A DNA stretch of 64,000 nt, from the NCBI RefSeq assembly GCF_038069655.2, contig NZ_CP150951.2, positions 1,321,001 through 1,385,000 on the forward strand, read 5' to 3'. Numbering within the stretch: position 1 is the stretch's first letter; every line of letters starts with the position of its first letter. The notes under the pieces were generated by a model. The model was given only the letters and a program-made list of their open reading frames with translations. It ran no database searches and was not told the DNA's origin. The stretch is from Yoonia sp. BS5-3. GTDB taxonomy: Bacteria > Pseudomonadota > Alphaproteobacteria > Rhodobacterales > Rhodobacteraceae. The position numbers were made by a program, and so were the translations under genes. Positions 18,007 to 26,986 of the stretch are shown piece by piece.

Positions 18007-19841
18007 GCATCGAATTCCGCAAAGACCTGTTCGCCGATGAACGCGATGACAATCTGAACGAGATCGGCAAGCCCAAGCTGCGGCAGGATATCGAAGGTCA
18101 TGTGCGCGGCCGTACTGCCTATTACGATGATCATCTGTTTGATGGGTTGCTGCATATGCGCTGCGTCCGCTCGCCCCATCATCATGCGAAGGTGCGTTCG
18201 GTCGATACGTCAGCGGCAGAGCGGATGCCGGGCGTTGTGCGTGTCATTCGACCATCGGACGTGCCCAATAACCTCAACACGCTGCTGTCGCTGATCGGCT
18301 TTGGCCGTGATGATGAGCAGCTTTTGTCAGATCAGGTGGTCCGTTACGCTGGCGAGCCGATATTGGCCATTATCGCAACAAGCGAGGCGATTGCCCGCGC
18401 GGCTTGTGCCGAAGTGCGGGTCGATTGGGATGTGCAGCCCCATGTGCTGGATGTGGAAGAGGCAATTGCGCTGGGGGCCCCTTCGGTCAATCCAGCCTAC
18501 CCCAACAACACTTTTGAATACGGCCCTTACGACCATGTAAAACTGCGCTTTGGCGATGTGCAGGCGGCCTTTGCCCAGGCCGACCACATCGTCGCGGCCG
18601 AATATGAAATGTCCCCGATTGAGCAGGCCCCCATTGAAACCTGCGGTGCCATCGCAGCCCCGGAAACCGCAGATCGTTTTGTCTGCCATACAGGTACGCA
18701 GGCGTTGTTCTTTTCACTGGGTACTTCGGCCAAGCTTTTGAACCTCGCCTCCTCTCGCTTGCACTTCATTGGCGGCACGGTGGGCGGTGGCTTTGGTGGC
18801 AAGGTCGACAGTATCGTTGAACCGATGGCGGTTTTGGGTGCCATGCTGACGGGCAAACCGGTCAAGTTCCAATGGGACCGGGAAGAGGAAATGCAGGTTG
18901 GCGCGCCGCGCGGGGCCGAACGGTGGCGCATTAAAGATGGCGTCTTGGCCGATGGCACCATCGTCGCCCGTGAATTGACCGGCTTCTTTGATGCGGGGGC
19001 TTACACGCGGCTGAGTTCTTATGCGGGCACAAAATGCACGGGCCACCTGCCCGGCCCCTATTCCATCCCGAACGTCGCATCGAACACCTATTGCGTCTAC
19101 ACCAACCGCACGCCCGCCACCGCGATGCGCGGCTTTGGCATTACCGGCGTCGATTTCGCAATTGAATGCCATATGGACCGCGTGGCCGAGGCGGCTGGGG
19201 TCGATCCCATAAGCCTGCGGATCAAGAACGCCTATCGCGATGGCGATATGAAGGCGCATCGGCGCGAGGCGAAAAATTGCGCCTTGGTCGAAAGCTGTCA
19301 GGTCGCTGCGGGCAAAGCGGGTTGGGGCCTGTCGGCCGAGGATATGGCCGCCTCCTCGCTAACCGGCACGGATGCTGCGCGGCAGGCGATCCCGGAAACG
19401 GCATTGGACGGCGAAGGCAAGATCGGCGAACGCCGTGCCGGGCGCACGGCCAGCACATCCCCTGCGCCGGGCACCAGCAGATTGCCCGCAGGCAGCCGGG
19501 GCGAGGGCCATATGGCTGTTCCGGTGCAGCGCCCGGATATGCAGATCGCGCCAGAACGTGTCGGGCATCATGATCCCGCGGCCCATGCGCAGGCAAATGC
19601 CGCCCCGCAAGCGCAACCCGCCATGCCCACGCCACCGGCGGCGGCCCCGACTCCACCAGCACAGGCTGCCTCTGCCCCACCCGCTGCGCCACCTGCTGCG
19701 ACGCCGCCGCAAGCCCCAACGCCTGCTCCGGCAACGCCGCCTGCGGCGCAGCCGAAACCTTATGAGCCCGATCAGCCGTTTTCACGCGGGGTCAAACGGC
19801 CCGGGGCATCCCGTTTTCTGTCAGGATCAAGGAGGCGCTGA
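18003..19841 (+). CDS. Molybdenum hydroxylase large subunit, N-terminal half (split gene)
   Basis: A 612-residue protein equivalent to the first half of a CoxL/XdhB-type large subunit (normally about 750-800). It has the hammerhead domain (about 35-145) and the first Mo-cofactor domain with GTQ (231-233), GGGFGGK (261-267) and the active-site loop TAMRGFGI (373-380). That loop resembles xanthine dehydrogenases and lacks the AYxCSFR of form I CO dehydrogenase. After about residue 450 family similarity ends, and a Pro/Ala-rich, probably disordered tail (about 530-590) leads to a basic end. The rest of the subunit is encoded by the next gene, whose ATG overlaps this stop. The halves must assemble. 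Substrate unknown. Confidence 0.9.
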   Translation: MSIEFRKDLFADERDDNLNEIGKPKLRQDIEGHVRGRTAYYDDHLFDGLLHMRCVRSPHHHAKVRSVDTSAAERMPGVVRVIRPSDVPNNLNTLLSLIGFGRDDEQLLSDQVVRYAGEPILAIIATSEAIARAACAEVRVDWDVQPHVLDVEEAIALGAPSVNPAYPNNTFEYGPYDHVKLRFGDVQAAFAQADHIVAAEYEMSPIEQAPIETCGAIAAPETADRFVCHTGTQALFFSLGTSAKLLNLASSRLHFIGGTVGGGFGGKVDSIVEPMAVLGAMLTGKPVKFQWDREEEMQVGAPRGAERWRIKDGVLADGTIVARELTGFFDAGAYTRLSSYAGTKCTGHLPGPYSIPNVASNTYCVYTNRTPATAMRGFGITGVDFAIECHMDRVAEAAGVDPISLRIKNAYRDGDMKAHRREAKNCALVESCQVAAGKAGWGLSAEDMAASSLTGTDAARQAIPETALDGEGKIGERRAGRTASTSPAPGTSRLPAGSRGEGHMAVPVQRPDMQIAPERVGHHDPAAHAQANAAPQAQPAMPTPPAAAPTPPAQAASAPPAAPPAATPPQAPTPAPATPPAAQPKPYEPDQPFSRGVKRPGASRFLSGSRRR

Positions 19842-20878
19842 TGACCGTACACGCTGGACGCGGCTTTGCCTGCATCAACTATCCGATTGGCATGAACCTT
19901 GGGGGCGATCCGTCTCAGGCGCTGGTGCATTCCACGCCGGACGGGAAATTCATGGTCACCCTCTCGGCCATTGATTTGGGACAGGGGATGAAATCCGTCT
20001 GCCGCCAGATCGCGGCCGAGGCCTTGGGCGTTCCGCTGGAAGATGTCTATGTGGACACCGCCGACAGCGACACTGGCCCGCATGATATGGGATCTTTCGC
20101 CTCACGCGGGACGCACCGGATGGGCAATGCAGTAATCCGTGCCGCCTCTGAGGCGCGCGCGCAGATGATGGAGGCCGCCGCCGAGGAACTGGAAGTCAGC
20201 GCGGCTGATCTGGACACCGACGGGCGCGGCAATATTCAGGTAAAAGGGGCCCCGTCAAAGACGATCACCGTGGCCGATACGGCCATCGCCGCCCAGTTCA
20301 AACAGGGGCGCACCCTGTCCGGGCGCGGTATCTTCCTGATCGAACCATCGGGCGTGGATTGGGAAACCGGCGAGATGAGCCCCGTGACCACCTATGCCCA
20401 TGCGGCCCTAGTCATCGACGTGAACGTCGATGATGAAACAGGTGAGGTTGAGGTGGTCAAAATCAACTCTGCCTATGAGCTTGGCCGCGCCTTGAACCCG
20501 AAGCTGGTGGAACAGCAATTGGTCGGCGGCGCGTGGATGGGCGTGAGCCACGCGCTCTATGAAACGACAGAGCCTTATTACCCAGCACGCGATCACCTGC
20601 CGCAGGATTTTAACACCTATCTGATGCCGGGGCCGGGTGAGATTGTGGATCATGATCTGGCGGTGCTGGAACGCCCTGCGGCCGATGCGCCGTATGGCGG
20701 CAAGGGCCCCGGCGAGATGTGCGCGAACCCTGTTCTGCCAGCCATCGCCAATGCCGTTTACAACGCGGTTGGCGTGCGCGTCGACAAACTGCCCATCACG
20801 CCAGAGAAGGTGCTGCGCGGCATTCAGGCCAATGGCGGGGCCAAGCCCGGCCCGCGTCACCCGGGTAGCCGCGGCTGA
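19841..20878 (+). CDS. Molybdenum hydroxylase large subunit, C-terminal half (split gene)
   Basis: A 345-residue protein matching the second Mo-cofactor-binding domain of large subunits. It begins near GRGFACINYPIGMNLGG, includes the pterin loop AIDLGQG (43-49), a DTGPHDMGSFASRGTHRMGNA segment interrupted as in the family, and the catalytic-Glu loop GGKGPGEMC with E292. The start overlaps the stop of the N-terminal half (TGATG). The catalytic Glu and the Arg loop of the active site therefore come from two polypeptides. No signal peptide is present. The next gene, a MoxR ATPase, again overlaps. Confidence 0.9.
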   Translation: MTVHAGRGFACINYPIGMNLGGDPSQALVHSTPDGKFMVTLSAIDLGQGMKSVCRQIAAEALGVPLEDVYVDTADSDTGPHDMGSFASRGTHRMGNAVIRAASEARAQMMEAAAEELEVSAADLDTDGRGNIQVKGAPSKTITVADTAIAAQFKQGRTLSGRGIFLIEPSGVDWETGEMSPVTTYAHAALVIDVNVDDETGEVEVVKINSAYELGRALNPKLVEQQLVGGAWMGVSHALYETTEPYYPARDHLPQDFNTYLMPGPGEIVDHDLAVLERPAADAPYGGKGPGEMCANPVLPAIANAVYNAVGVRVDKLPITPEKVLRGIQANGGAKPGPRHPGSRG

Positions 20879-21759
20879 TGTCGGTTAACGCCAATATCGC
20901 CGGGCTGCACAGCCCGGAAGAGCTGAAAGCGGCTCTGACAGATGCGCAATATGTGGCGTCCCCTGCTTTGGCGACCTCGGCCTACCTTAGCCTTGCCCTG
21001 TCCAAGCCGCTGCTGCTGGAAGGCGCGCCCGGTGTGGGCAAGACCGAGGCAGCAAAGGCGCTGGGCGGTGTGCTGGGCCGCAATGTGATCCGGCTGCAAT
21101 GTTATGAAGGGATCGATGCGGCAGCCGCGCTTTATGAATGGAATTACCCGCGTCAGATGCTGGCCTTGCGCCAATTTCAGGACAGTGAGGTAAACCTATA
21201 CGGCACACAATTCTTGCTCGAACGCGCCTTGCTGACAGCTTTGCGCAACCCGACCGATACGTTGCTACTGATTGACGAGATTGACCGCGCCGATCAGGAG
21301 TTTGAGGCATTCCTGCTGGAATTCCTATCCGATTTCACGATCACCATTCCTGAAACGGGTACAGAACGGGCGAGCCGTCCGCCGGTTGTGATCCTCACCT
21401 CGAACCGGACCCGTGATCTGCACGAGGCGCTGCGCCGCCGCTGTGTTTACCACTGGATCGATTACCCCGATCCTGCGCTTGAGGCCCAGATCGTGCTGAC
21501 CCGCGCCTCGACCGTGGCGGACGCAACGGCACAGGCGGTTGTGGCCTCGGTCAATCTGATGCGGGCCGAACCCTTGGCCAAGCCGCCGGGCGTGGCCGAA
21601 ACCATCGAATGGGCCGAAGCGGCGACGCTGCTGAACACCCAAGGCGCGATATGGCCAGAGGCCTTCGCCCGCGCGATTGGTGTGGCGATCAAGGATCAGG
21701 ATGATCTGGCTTATCTTGCGCCCAAGCTTGACCAGATATTGCCGGGGCAAGCGGCATGA
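20878..21759 (+). CDS. MoxR-family AAA+ ATPase (CoxD-like)
   Basis: A 293-residue AAA+ ATPase with Walker A GAPGVGKTE (49-57), Walker B LLLIDEIDRAD (129-139), and the MoxR-like VILTSNRTRDLHEALRRRC sensor/arginine region. CoxD in CO dehydrogenase operons is the closest functional analogue: it helps mature the Mo active site with the VWA protein CoxE. The gene overlaps both neighbours (TGATG and ATGA), with the VWA gene directly downstream. It likely activates the split hydroxylase. Confident family; role by analogy. Confidence 0.92.
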   Translation: MSVNANIAGLHSPEELKAALTDAQYVASPALATSAYLSLALSKPLLLEGAPGVGKTEAAKALGGVLGRNVIRLQCYEGIDAAAALYEWNYPRQMLALRQFQDSEVNLYGTQFLLERALLTALRNPTDTLLLIDEIDRADQEFEAFLLEFLSDFTITIPETGTERASRPPVVILTSNRTRDLHEALRRRCVYHWIDYPDPALEAQIVLTRASTVADATAQAVVASVNLMRAEPLAKPPGVAETIEWAEAATLLNTQGAIWPEAFARAIGVAIKDQDDLAYLAPKLDQILPGQAA

Positions 21760-22841
21760 GGCAGGTGCTGGACCCCTTCTTTGCGTTGGCAACAGCGCTG
21801 CGGCAGGCGGGCTTTGCCGTCTCCCCCGACCAGACGATAGGCTTTATCGAGGCGGTGGGCGTCTTGGGCGCGCGCGGGATCAATGATGTTTACCTCAGCG
21901 CCCTGGCCCTGTTTGCGATCCCGCCCGAACGGCGTGAAGAGTTTGACGCCATTTTCCGCGCGATTTTTGCCGGCCAATTGGTGGCTGCAGATGCGGACAG
22001 CGATGATGACGACATCGACGCGGTTGAGCCTACAGACGAAACCATCGAGATTGAGGTCGAAGAGGCCGAAGAACCCACCGGGGATGAGGCAACCGCCGCA
22101 GAACGGCTGGCACAGCGGGCCATTCAGACCGACCGGGATGCCTTGCGTGTCTTCCGCGATCAGGCGGCGGCCCGTTTGCCGCGCCGCCTGTCTTATCGCC
22201 GTCAGCGTAGCCGCAAGGGCGACCGGATCGACCTGCGCCGCGCGCTCAAGGCAGCGGCCCGTACCGACGGCGATTTGATGGTGCTACCGCAATCGCGCCG
22301 CAAGACGCGTCAGCGGCGGATCGTTTGCCTTGTCGATGTGTCCGGGTCGATGAAAGATCGGTCGGACGCCTTGCTGGGTTTCGCCCATACGCTGGTGCAA
22401 TCGGCGGAAAAGGCGGAGGTTTTCACCCTTGGCACGCGGCTGACGCGGATCACGACAGGACTGCAACTTTCTGATCAGGATGCTGCACTGAACCGGGTCG
22501 CACAGTCCGTCAGCGATATTGATGGCGGCACAAGGATAGGTGAGGCGCTGCAGGCCTATCTGGCCGTTCCGCGTTATGCCGGTTTTGCGCGCGGCGCGCT
22601 GGTGGTTGTGCTGTCGGACGGGCTGGAACGGGATGATCCGGCGGCGATGATCGACGCCTCCGCCCGGCTGTCGCGACTGGCCTGGCGGTTGCACTGGCTT
22701 ACGCCGCTAGCAGCTGATCCAGGCTTTGCCCCCAAGACCGCCGGGCTAATGGGCATCCTGCCGTGGCTGGACGATCTGGGTGACGGGTCAACGGCGCAGG
22801 CCATTTCAGATCACGTTCTAGGTATCGCGAGGGCCGCATGA
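21756..22841 (+). CDS. VWA-domain protein (CoxE-like)
   Basis: A 361-residue cytoplasmic protein of the CoxE family. It has an N-terminal helical region, an acidic stretch (about 80-112), a basic region with RLPRRLSYRRQRSRKGDRI, and a VWA domain with the MIDAS motif DVSGSMKD (D194, S196, S198). MoxR ATPases act with VWA proteins to remodel or load metal centres. It overlaps the MoxR gene before it and the amidohydrolase gene after it, tying the catabolic enzymes downstream to the hydroxylase operon. Confidence 0.92.
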   Translation: MRQVLDPFFALATALRQAGFAVSPDQTIGFIEAVGVLGARGINDVYLSALALFAIPPERREEFDAIFRAIFAGQLVAADADSDDDDIDAVEPTDETIEIEVEEAEEPTGDEATAAERLAQRAIQTDRDALRVFRDQAAARLPRRLSYRRQRSRKGDRIDLRRALKAAARTDGDLMVLPQSRRKTRQRRIVCLVDVSGSMKDRSDALLGFAHTLVQSAEKAEVFTLGTRLTRITTGLQLSDQDAALNRVAQSVSDIDGGTRIGEALQAYLAVPRYAGFARGALVVVLSDGLERDDPAAMIDASARLSRLAWRLHWLTPLAADPGFAPKTAGLMGILPWLDDLGDGSTAQAISDHVLGIARAA

Positions 22842-23710
22842 TCGACGCACATCATCATATCTGGAGACAAGCTGACTTACCTTGGCTTTTGGGGCCTGAA
22901 CAGCCGCGTATCTTTGGGCCCTATGCCCCGATCAAGCGGGACTATCCCATTGAAGAATATATCAAAGACGTCAAGAAATCCGGCATCACCGGGTCCGTCT
23001 ATGTGCAGGTCAATTGGGCGCCCAATTGGGCCCTGGACGAAGCGCGCTGGGTACAGGCCGAAGGCAAGCGCACCGGCTGGCCGATGGGCATCGTTGCCTA
23101 TGCCGATATGACAAGCCGGCACTGCGCGGCGCAGCTTAAGGCGCTGTCGGACATCCCCGAGGTTCGGGGCATCAGGCATCAGTTCCACTGGCATGAAAAC
23201 CCGCTCTATCGTTTTGCGCCCCATGCCGATCTTTGCGAAGACAGTCAGGTTCAGGCGAATGTCGGGCTGCTGGCCGACTATGGGTTCAGCTTTGATCTGC
23301 AGGTCTTTGCGCGCCAGATGCCGGGGGCGGTCAAGCTGGTGAAGGCGAACCCGCAAGTGACATTCATCCTGCAGCACGCGGGCATGCTTGAGGACAAAAC
23401 CAAGGCCACGCGCAAGCTTTGGCTGGACGGAATGACGGCGCTGGCAAAGTGTCGGAATACTGTCTGCAAACTGTCGGGCCTCGGTACGTTTCTGCACAAG
23501 AATGATACCAAACACATCACCGATCAGATCGGTGTTGCTCTGGACCTGTTCGGGGCAGAGCGATGCATGTTCGGGTCCAACTTCCCCATCGAAAAGCTGT
23601 GGACCAGCTTTCCCAAACTCATCGGCGCGCATCTTAAGGCCGTGCCCGAGACCGATCACCAATCCGTTTTTTCGCAAACAGCAGCCCGGGTCTACCGGCT
23701 GAAGACTTAA
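22838..23710 (+). CDS. Amidohydrolase-family (COG3618) lactonase-like hydrolase
   Basis: A 290-residue TIM-barrel hydrolase of the amidohydrolase 2 family. The N-terminal MIDAHHHIW holds the H-x-H metal motif, VRGIRHQFHWHEN is the usual mid-barrel segment, QHAGM holds a conserved barrel His, and MFGSNFPIEKL ends the barrel as in L-fuconolactonase and 2-pyrone-4,6-dicarboxylate lactonase relatives. Those enzymes open lactones of sugar acids or aromatic breakdown products, so lactone hydrolysis is the likely reaction. The start overlaps the VWA gene. Exact substrate unknown. Confidence 0.87.
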   Translation: MIDAHHHIWRQADLPWLLGPEQPRIFGPYAPIKRDYPIEEYIKDVKKSGITGSVYVQVNWAPNWALDEARWVQAEGKRTGWPMGIVAYADMTSRHCAAQLKALSDIPEVRGIRHQFHWHENPLYRFAPHADLCEDSQVQANVGLLADYGFSFDLQVFARQMPGAVKLVKANPQVTFILQHAGMLEDKTKATRKLWLDGMTALAKCRNTVCKLSGLGTFLHKNDTKHITDQIGVALDLFGAERCMFGSNFPIEKLWTSFPKLIGAHLKAVPETDHQSVFSQTAARVYRLKT

Positions 23711-23728
23711 CCAAAGGGAGTAATCATC

Positions 23729-24577
23729 ATGGCACTACAGATTCATGTGCTGGATTTCGGGGATATCGAGCTTGAAACCTCGTTCCTCGTGCTGGGGCAC
23801 GAATGCGGGCGCACGCGGCGCGTTCCGGTTTACGGGTTTCTGATCACCGGGGGCGAATATCCCATAGTTGTGGATACTGGCTATCGCGACAATGCGATCA
23901 TGGAAAGCCTTGGCATGCGCGGCTTGCAGTTCCACGACAACATGATCGAAAACCAGCTGGCCAAGCATGGGCTGAAGGTGGGCGACATTCGCTATGTGCT
24001 GCACACCCATCTGCACATTGACCACGCAGGCAAGGACGACAAGTTCCCCATGAACACCACGGTCATCCTGAACCGGCGCGAGATGGAGTTCAGCGTCTCG
24101 GGCATCATGTATCCGCAGTACCCCAAGCCTGACATCCAGCACCTGGTCGAGCGTATCTATGAGCCGGACGCCATGCGTTTCATGGATTTGGAGCTGACAG
24201 GCGCCGAAGAAGTTATGCCTGGCGTTTGGTGCGAGGCGGCGGGTGCCCATACCGAAGGGTCGATGAACGTGATTGTGGAAACAGCCGAGGGGCTCGCCTG
24301 TATTTGCGGTGATGTCGTCTATGATTTCAACGATCAGATCGTGAACCATGTCCGTGTGAACAACTACATGGAACCGCAGGTCACCGGGAACCATTCCGGG
24401 TCCAAGCGGGCCGAGAAAGCGGCGTTCAAGAAACTGATGAACAACTACACCTTCGTGCTGCCCACCCATGACAAGGGCGCCAAAATCGAGCGCGGGCAGG
24501 TTGTTGGCCGCACCGGTATGGTCGTGCCCGGGCCACTGACAGAAACCCTGCCGCGCCGCGAATGGTTCCCGATGTAG
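23729..24577 (+). CDS. Metallo-beta-lactamase-fold hydrolase (N-acyl homoserine lactonase-like)
   Basis: A 282-residue MBL-fold enzyme, preceded by AAAGGGAG. The dinuclear metal motif HxHxDH is seen at 94-99 in LHTHLHIDHAG; the later His lies in GAHTEGS and the bridging Asp in CGDVVYDFN. Overall layout resembles AHL lactonases (AiiA-like), which open lactone rings. In this operon a metabolic lactone or ester is more likely than a quorum signal, since no LuxI/LuxR pair is near. The family call is firm, the substrate is not. Confidence 0.88.
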   Translation: MALQIHVLDFGDIELETSFLVLGHECGRTRRVPVYGFLITGGEYPIVVDTGYRDNAIMESLGMRGLQFHDNMIENQLAKHGLKVGDIRYVLHTHLHIDHAGKDDKFPMNTTVILNRREMEFSVSGIMYPQYPKPDIQHLVERIYEPDAMRFMDLELTGAEEVMPGVWCEAAGAHTEGSMNVIVETAEGLACICGDVVYDFNDQIVNHVRVNNYMEPQVTGNHSGSKRAEKAAFKKLMNNYTFVLPTHDKGAKIERGQVVGRTGMVVPGPLTETLPRREWFPM

Positions 24578-24594
24578 GACCATTCACACTTTGT

Positions 24595-24620
24595 CCTGCC
24601 CCGTTTCTCCCCGGGGCAGG
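24595..24620 (+). other. Intergenic hairpin
   Basis: CCTGCCCCG (24595-24603) pairs with CGGGGCAGG (24612-24620) around an 8-base loop between the MBL gene and the fusion gene. No T-run follows, so it may protect or process the mRNA rather than end it. Confidence 0.55.
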
Positions 24621-24655
24621 ATGGGCAAATTCACTTATGACAACGGGAGGCTCGC

Positions 24656-26251
24656 ATGGGCCACATCGCAACTGATCCGAAGTTTCTGTCGCTGATAGAA
24701 GAGCACGCGCCAGTGCATCAGATTGGCACGGGATACATCTTTACCGAAGGGCCCTTGTGGCACCCGGTTGAGCAATCGCTGATCTTTTCGGATATCCCCG
24801 GCAGCACCCGCCGCAAATATGTGCCCGGTCAGGGGGTCAGCGAAATTCAAAAGCCCACCAACAAGGGCAACGGCATGACCTATGATGCCGATCTGAACTT
24901 GCTGGTTTGCGAGCATACGACCTCTTCGGTCGCCCGGTTCCGCCGCGATGGCACGCGCGAGGTGCTCGCCACCCATTTCGAAGGGCGCGAGCTGAACTCG
25001 CCTAATGACATCATCGTGCGCCGTGATGGCGCAATTTTCTTTACCGATCCGACCTATGGGCGGATGGACCACTTTGGCACTAAGCGCCCGACGCAGATGG
25101 GGTTCCAAGGGGTTTACATGCTGCCCCCGGGGCATCAGCCGGGGCAGGAACCGGTTCTGGTGTCTGATCGCTATATGTTCACCCAGCCCAATGGCCTTTG
25201 CCTGTCGCCTTGCGAAAAATTCATGTGGGTCAATGACACCGATCAGGCCAATATCCGCATGTTCGATGTGGGCGAAGACGGCATGCTGCGCAACGCCCGT
25301 ATCTTCGCCAGCGGAATAATAGAGCCCCTGCGCAAGGGCGTGCCTGACGGGATGAAAAGCGACAAAGACGGCAACGTCTATGTGACCGCACCCGGCGGCG
25401 TTTGGGTCTACGATTTCCACGGGATGAAACTGGGCGAGATTATCCTGCCCGAGATGGCTGCAAACCTGCATTGGGGCGATAGCGACTGGAGCACGCTCTA
25501 TATCTGCGCGGAAACATCCGTTTACGCTGTCAGCACCAAAACGCAGGGCCATGCCGAGGCGTTTATGCATCCCAAGGCAGATGTGCCGACGCCAAAGGCC
25601 CCGCCGCCCAGCGCCCCGGCGCATATATTGCAGCTCAAGGACACGATTGCGCGTCTTGAGCCCAGCAAAACGGCGATGATCATTCAGGATTTGCAGAACG
25701 ACGTGATGATCGAAGGCGGTGCCTTTGCCGAAACTGGCAGCCCGCTGCACGCCCGCACGCAGAACGTTGTCGCCAACAATATCCGCCTTGCCAATGCCGC
25801 CCGCGCCAAAGGGGTCATGGTGATCCATGTCTGGATGGTTTGCGAGCCGGGGCATCCGCATCTGGCGCAACATGCGGCGCTGATGCAGGGGCTCAAGGGC
25901 GAGAATGCTTTGGTACGTGGAACCTGGGGCGTCGAACCAGTAAAAGGGCTTGAGCCGCAAGGCGCGGATCTGATTGTCGAAAAGATGTCGATGAGCGCTT
26001 GGGAAACATCCCGGCTAGAGGCCTATCTTCACCACGGCGGGCGCGACACGATCATCAATTGTGGCTCCTGGACGAATATGAGCGTAGAACACACGGCACG
26101 TACAGGCGCTGACAAAGGGTTTCATATGATTGTTCCTGAGGATGCATGCTCGACCATGAATGAAGATTGGCATCGGGCCTCGATCAACTTTGGCATGCAG
26201 AATGTGGCGACAGTCACCACGACAGATGCTGTCATTACGGCATTGGCGTGA
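24656..26251 (+). CDS. SMP-30/gluconolactonase - isochorismatase-fold fusion protein
   Basis: A 531-residue two-domain hydrolase. Residues 1-300 are an SMP-30/gluconolactonase beta-propeller (EGPLW at 31-35, LNSPND at 113-118, PDGM at 230-233, the usual divalent-metal positions). A Pro-rich linker (about 306-323) leads to an isochorismatase/cysteine-hydrolase domain (335-531). There D345 (IIQDLQND) and K443 (VEKMSMSAW) of the catalytic triad are present, but the nucleophile position reads TNMSVEHTA, so S476 replaces Cys. The start has GGGAGG upstream. The propeller domain likely opens a lactone; the second domain may be an altered amidase or non-catalytic. Its stop overlaps the SDR start. Confidence 0.9.
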   Translation: MGHIATDPKFLSLIEEHAPVHQIGTGYIFTEGPLWHPVEQSLIFSDIPGSTRRKYVPGQGVSEIQKPTNKGNGMTYDADLNLLVCEHTTSSVARFRRDGTREVLATHFEGRELNSPNDIIVRRDGAIFFTDPTYGRMDHFGTKRPTQMGFQGVYMLPPGHQPGQEPVLVSDRYMFTQPNGLCLSPCEKFMWVNDTDQANIRMFDVGEDGMLRNARIFASGIIEPLRKGVPDGMKSDKDGNVYVTAPGGVWVYDFHGMKLGEIILPEMAANLHWGDSDWSTLYICAETSVYAVSTKTQGHAEAFMHPKADVPTPKAPPPSAPAHILQLKDTIARLEPSKTAMIIQDLQNDVMIEGGAFAETGSPLHARTQNVVANNIRLANAARAKGVMVIHVWMVCEPGHPHLAQHAALMQGLKGENALVRGTWGVEPVKGLEPQGADLIVEKMSMSAWETSRLEAYLHHGGRDTIINCGSWTNMSVEHTARTGADKGFHMIVPEDACSTMNEDWHRASINFGMQNVATVTTTDAVITALA

Positions 26252-26976
26252 TGGATCAGGTCGCAGTCGTCACCGGCGGTGCCCGGGGCATCGGGCTGGC
26301 CTGCGCGCAGGAATTAGCGGCGTCAGGTAGCAAGATCGCCCTTTGGGACATGGACCCCAGCGCTTTGGCCGAAGCCAAAGAACTGCTGCCGCAGGCCGAG
26401 ACTGTCACCGTCAATATGGCTGATTACGCCCAGATCGAGGCGGCAGTGGCAACGACCGAAACGGCGCTTGGGCCGGTGACACAGGTTGTGAACTCTGCCG
26501 GGATTGCCGGGCCCAATACAGTGATTGAGGAGTATCCGCTGTCGGACTGGGCGGATATCGTGCAGATCAATCTGACCGGGTCGTTCTATCTGTTGCGGGC
26601 GGTTCTGCCGGGCATGAAAGAGCGCGGCTATGGGCGGATCGTTCTGATCGCGTCGGTTGCTGGCAAGGAAGGCAACCCAAATGCCAGCGCCTATTCGGCC
26701 AGCAAGGCGGGGGTGATTGGCCTGACCAAATCTGCGGGCAAGGAAACCGCTCATCTGGATATCGCGGTGAACTGCGTGACGCCTGCGGCGGCCAAAACCC
26801 GCATTTTCGATCAAATGAGCCAGGAGCATATCGATTATATGCTGTCCAAAATCCCCCGTGGTCGCTTTTTGCAACTGAACGAGGCGGCCGCGATGATTGG
26901 CTGGCTCTGTTCCAAAGAAAACAGCTTTACGACAGGGGCGACATTCGATCTCTCCGGTGGTCGGGCAACCTATTGA
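26251..26976 (+). CDS. Short-chain dehydrogenase/reductase
   Basis: A 241-residue classical SDR. The cofactor motif GGARGIG lies at the N-terminus, NSAG follows near residue 85, and the active-site S and YSASKAG tetrad are intact (IASVAGKEGNPNASAYSASK). The C-terminal DLSGGRATY resembles the (x)DGG end of the family. It would oxidise a secondary alcohol or reduce a ketone with NAD(P). The start at 26251 overlaps the preceding stop. It sits with a lactonase and a FAH-family hydrolase, consistent with a sugar-acid-like or hydroxyacid pathway. Substrate unassigned. Confidence 0.92.
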   Translation: MDQVAVVTGGARGIGLACAQELAASGSKIALWDMDPSALAEAKELLPQAETVTVNMADYAQIEAAVATTETALGPVTQVVNSAGIAGPNTVIEEYPLSDWADIVQINLTGSFYLLRAVLPGMKERGYGRIVLIASVAGKEGNPNASAYSASKAGVIGLTKSAGKETAHLDIAVNCVTPAAAKTRIFDQMSQEHIDYMLSKIPRGRFLQLNEAAAMIGWLCSKENSFTTGATFDLSGGRATY

Positions 26977-26986
26977 GGAGAATTGG

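Noticed and set aside
18003..20878. Calling the Mo hydroxylase a CO dehydrogenase
   Set aside because: The CoxD, CoxE and CoxG-like neighbours suggest it, but the active-site loop reads TAMRGFGI, not AYxCSFR, so CO is unlikely to be the substrate.
23729..24577. Quorum-quenching role for the AHL-lactonase-like enzyme
   Set aside because: The fold fits, but no quorum-sensing genes are nearby and the operon is metabolic; a metabolic lactone is more likely.
23735..24583. Antisense open frame covering the whole MBL-fold hydrolase gene
   Set aside because: The sense strand has clear metal-binding motifs and a ribosome site; the antisense product is His-rich shadow sequence with no domain.
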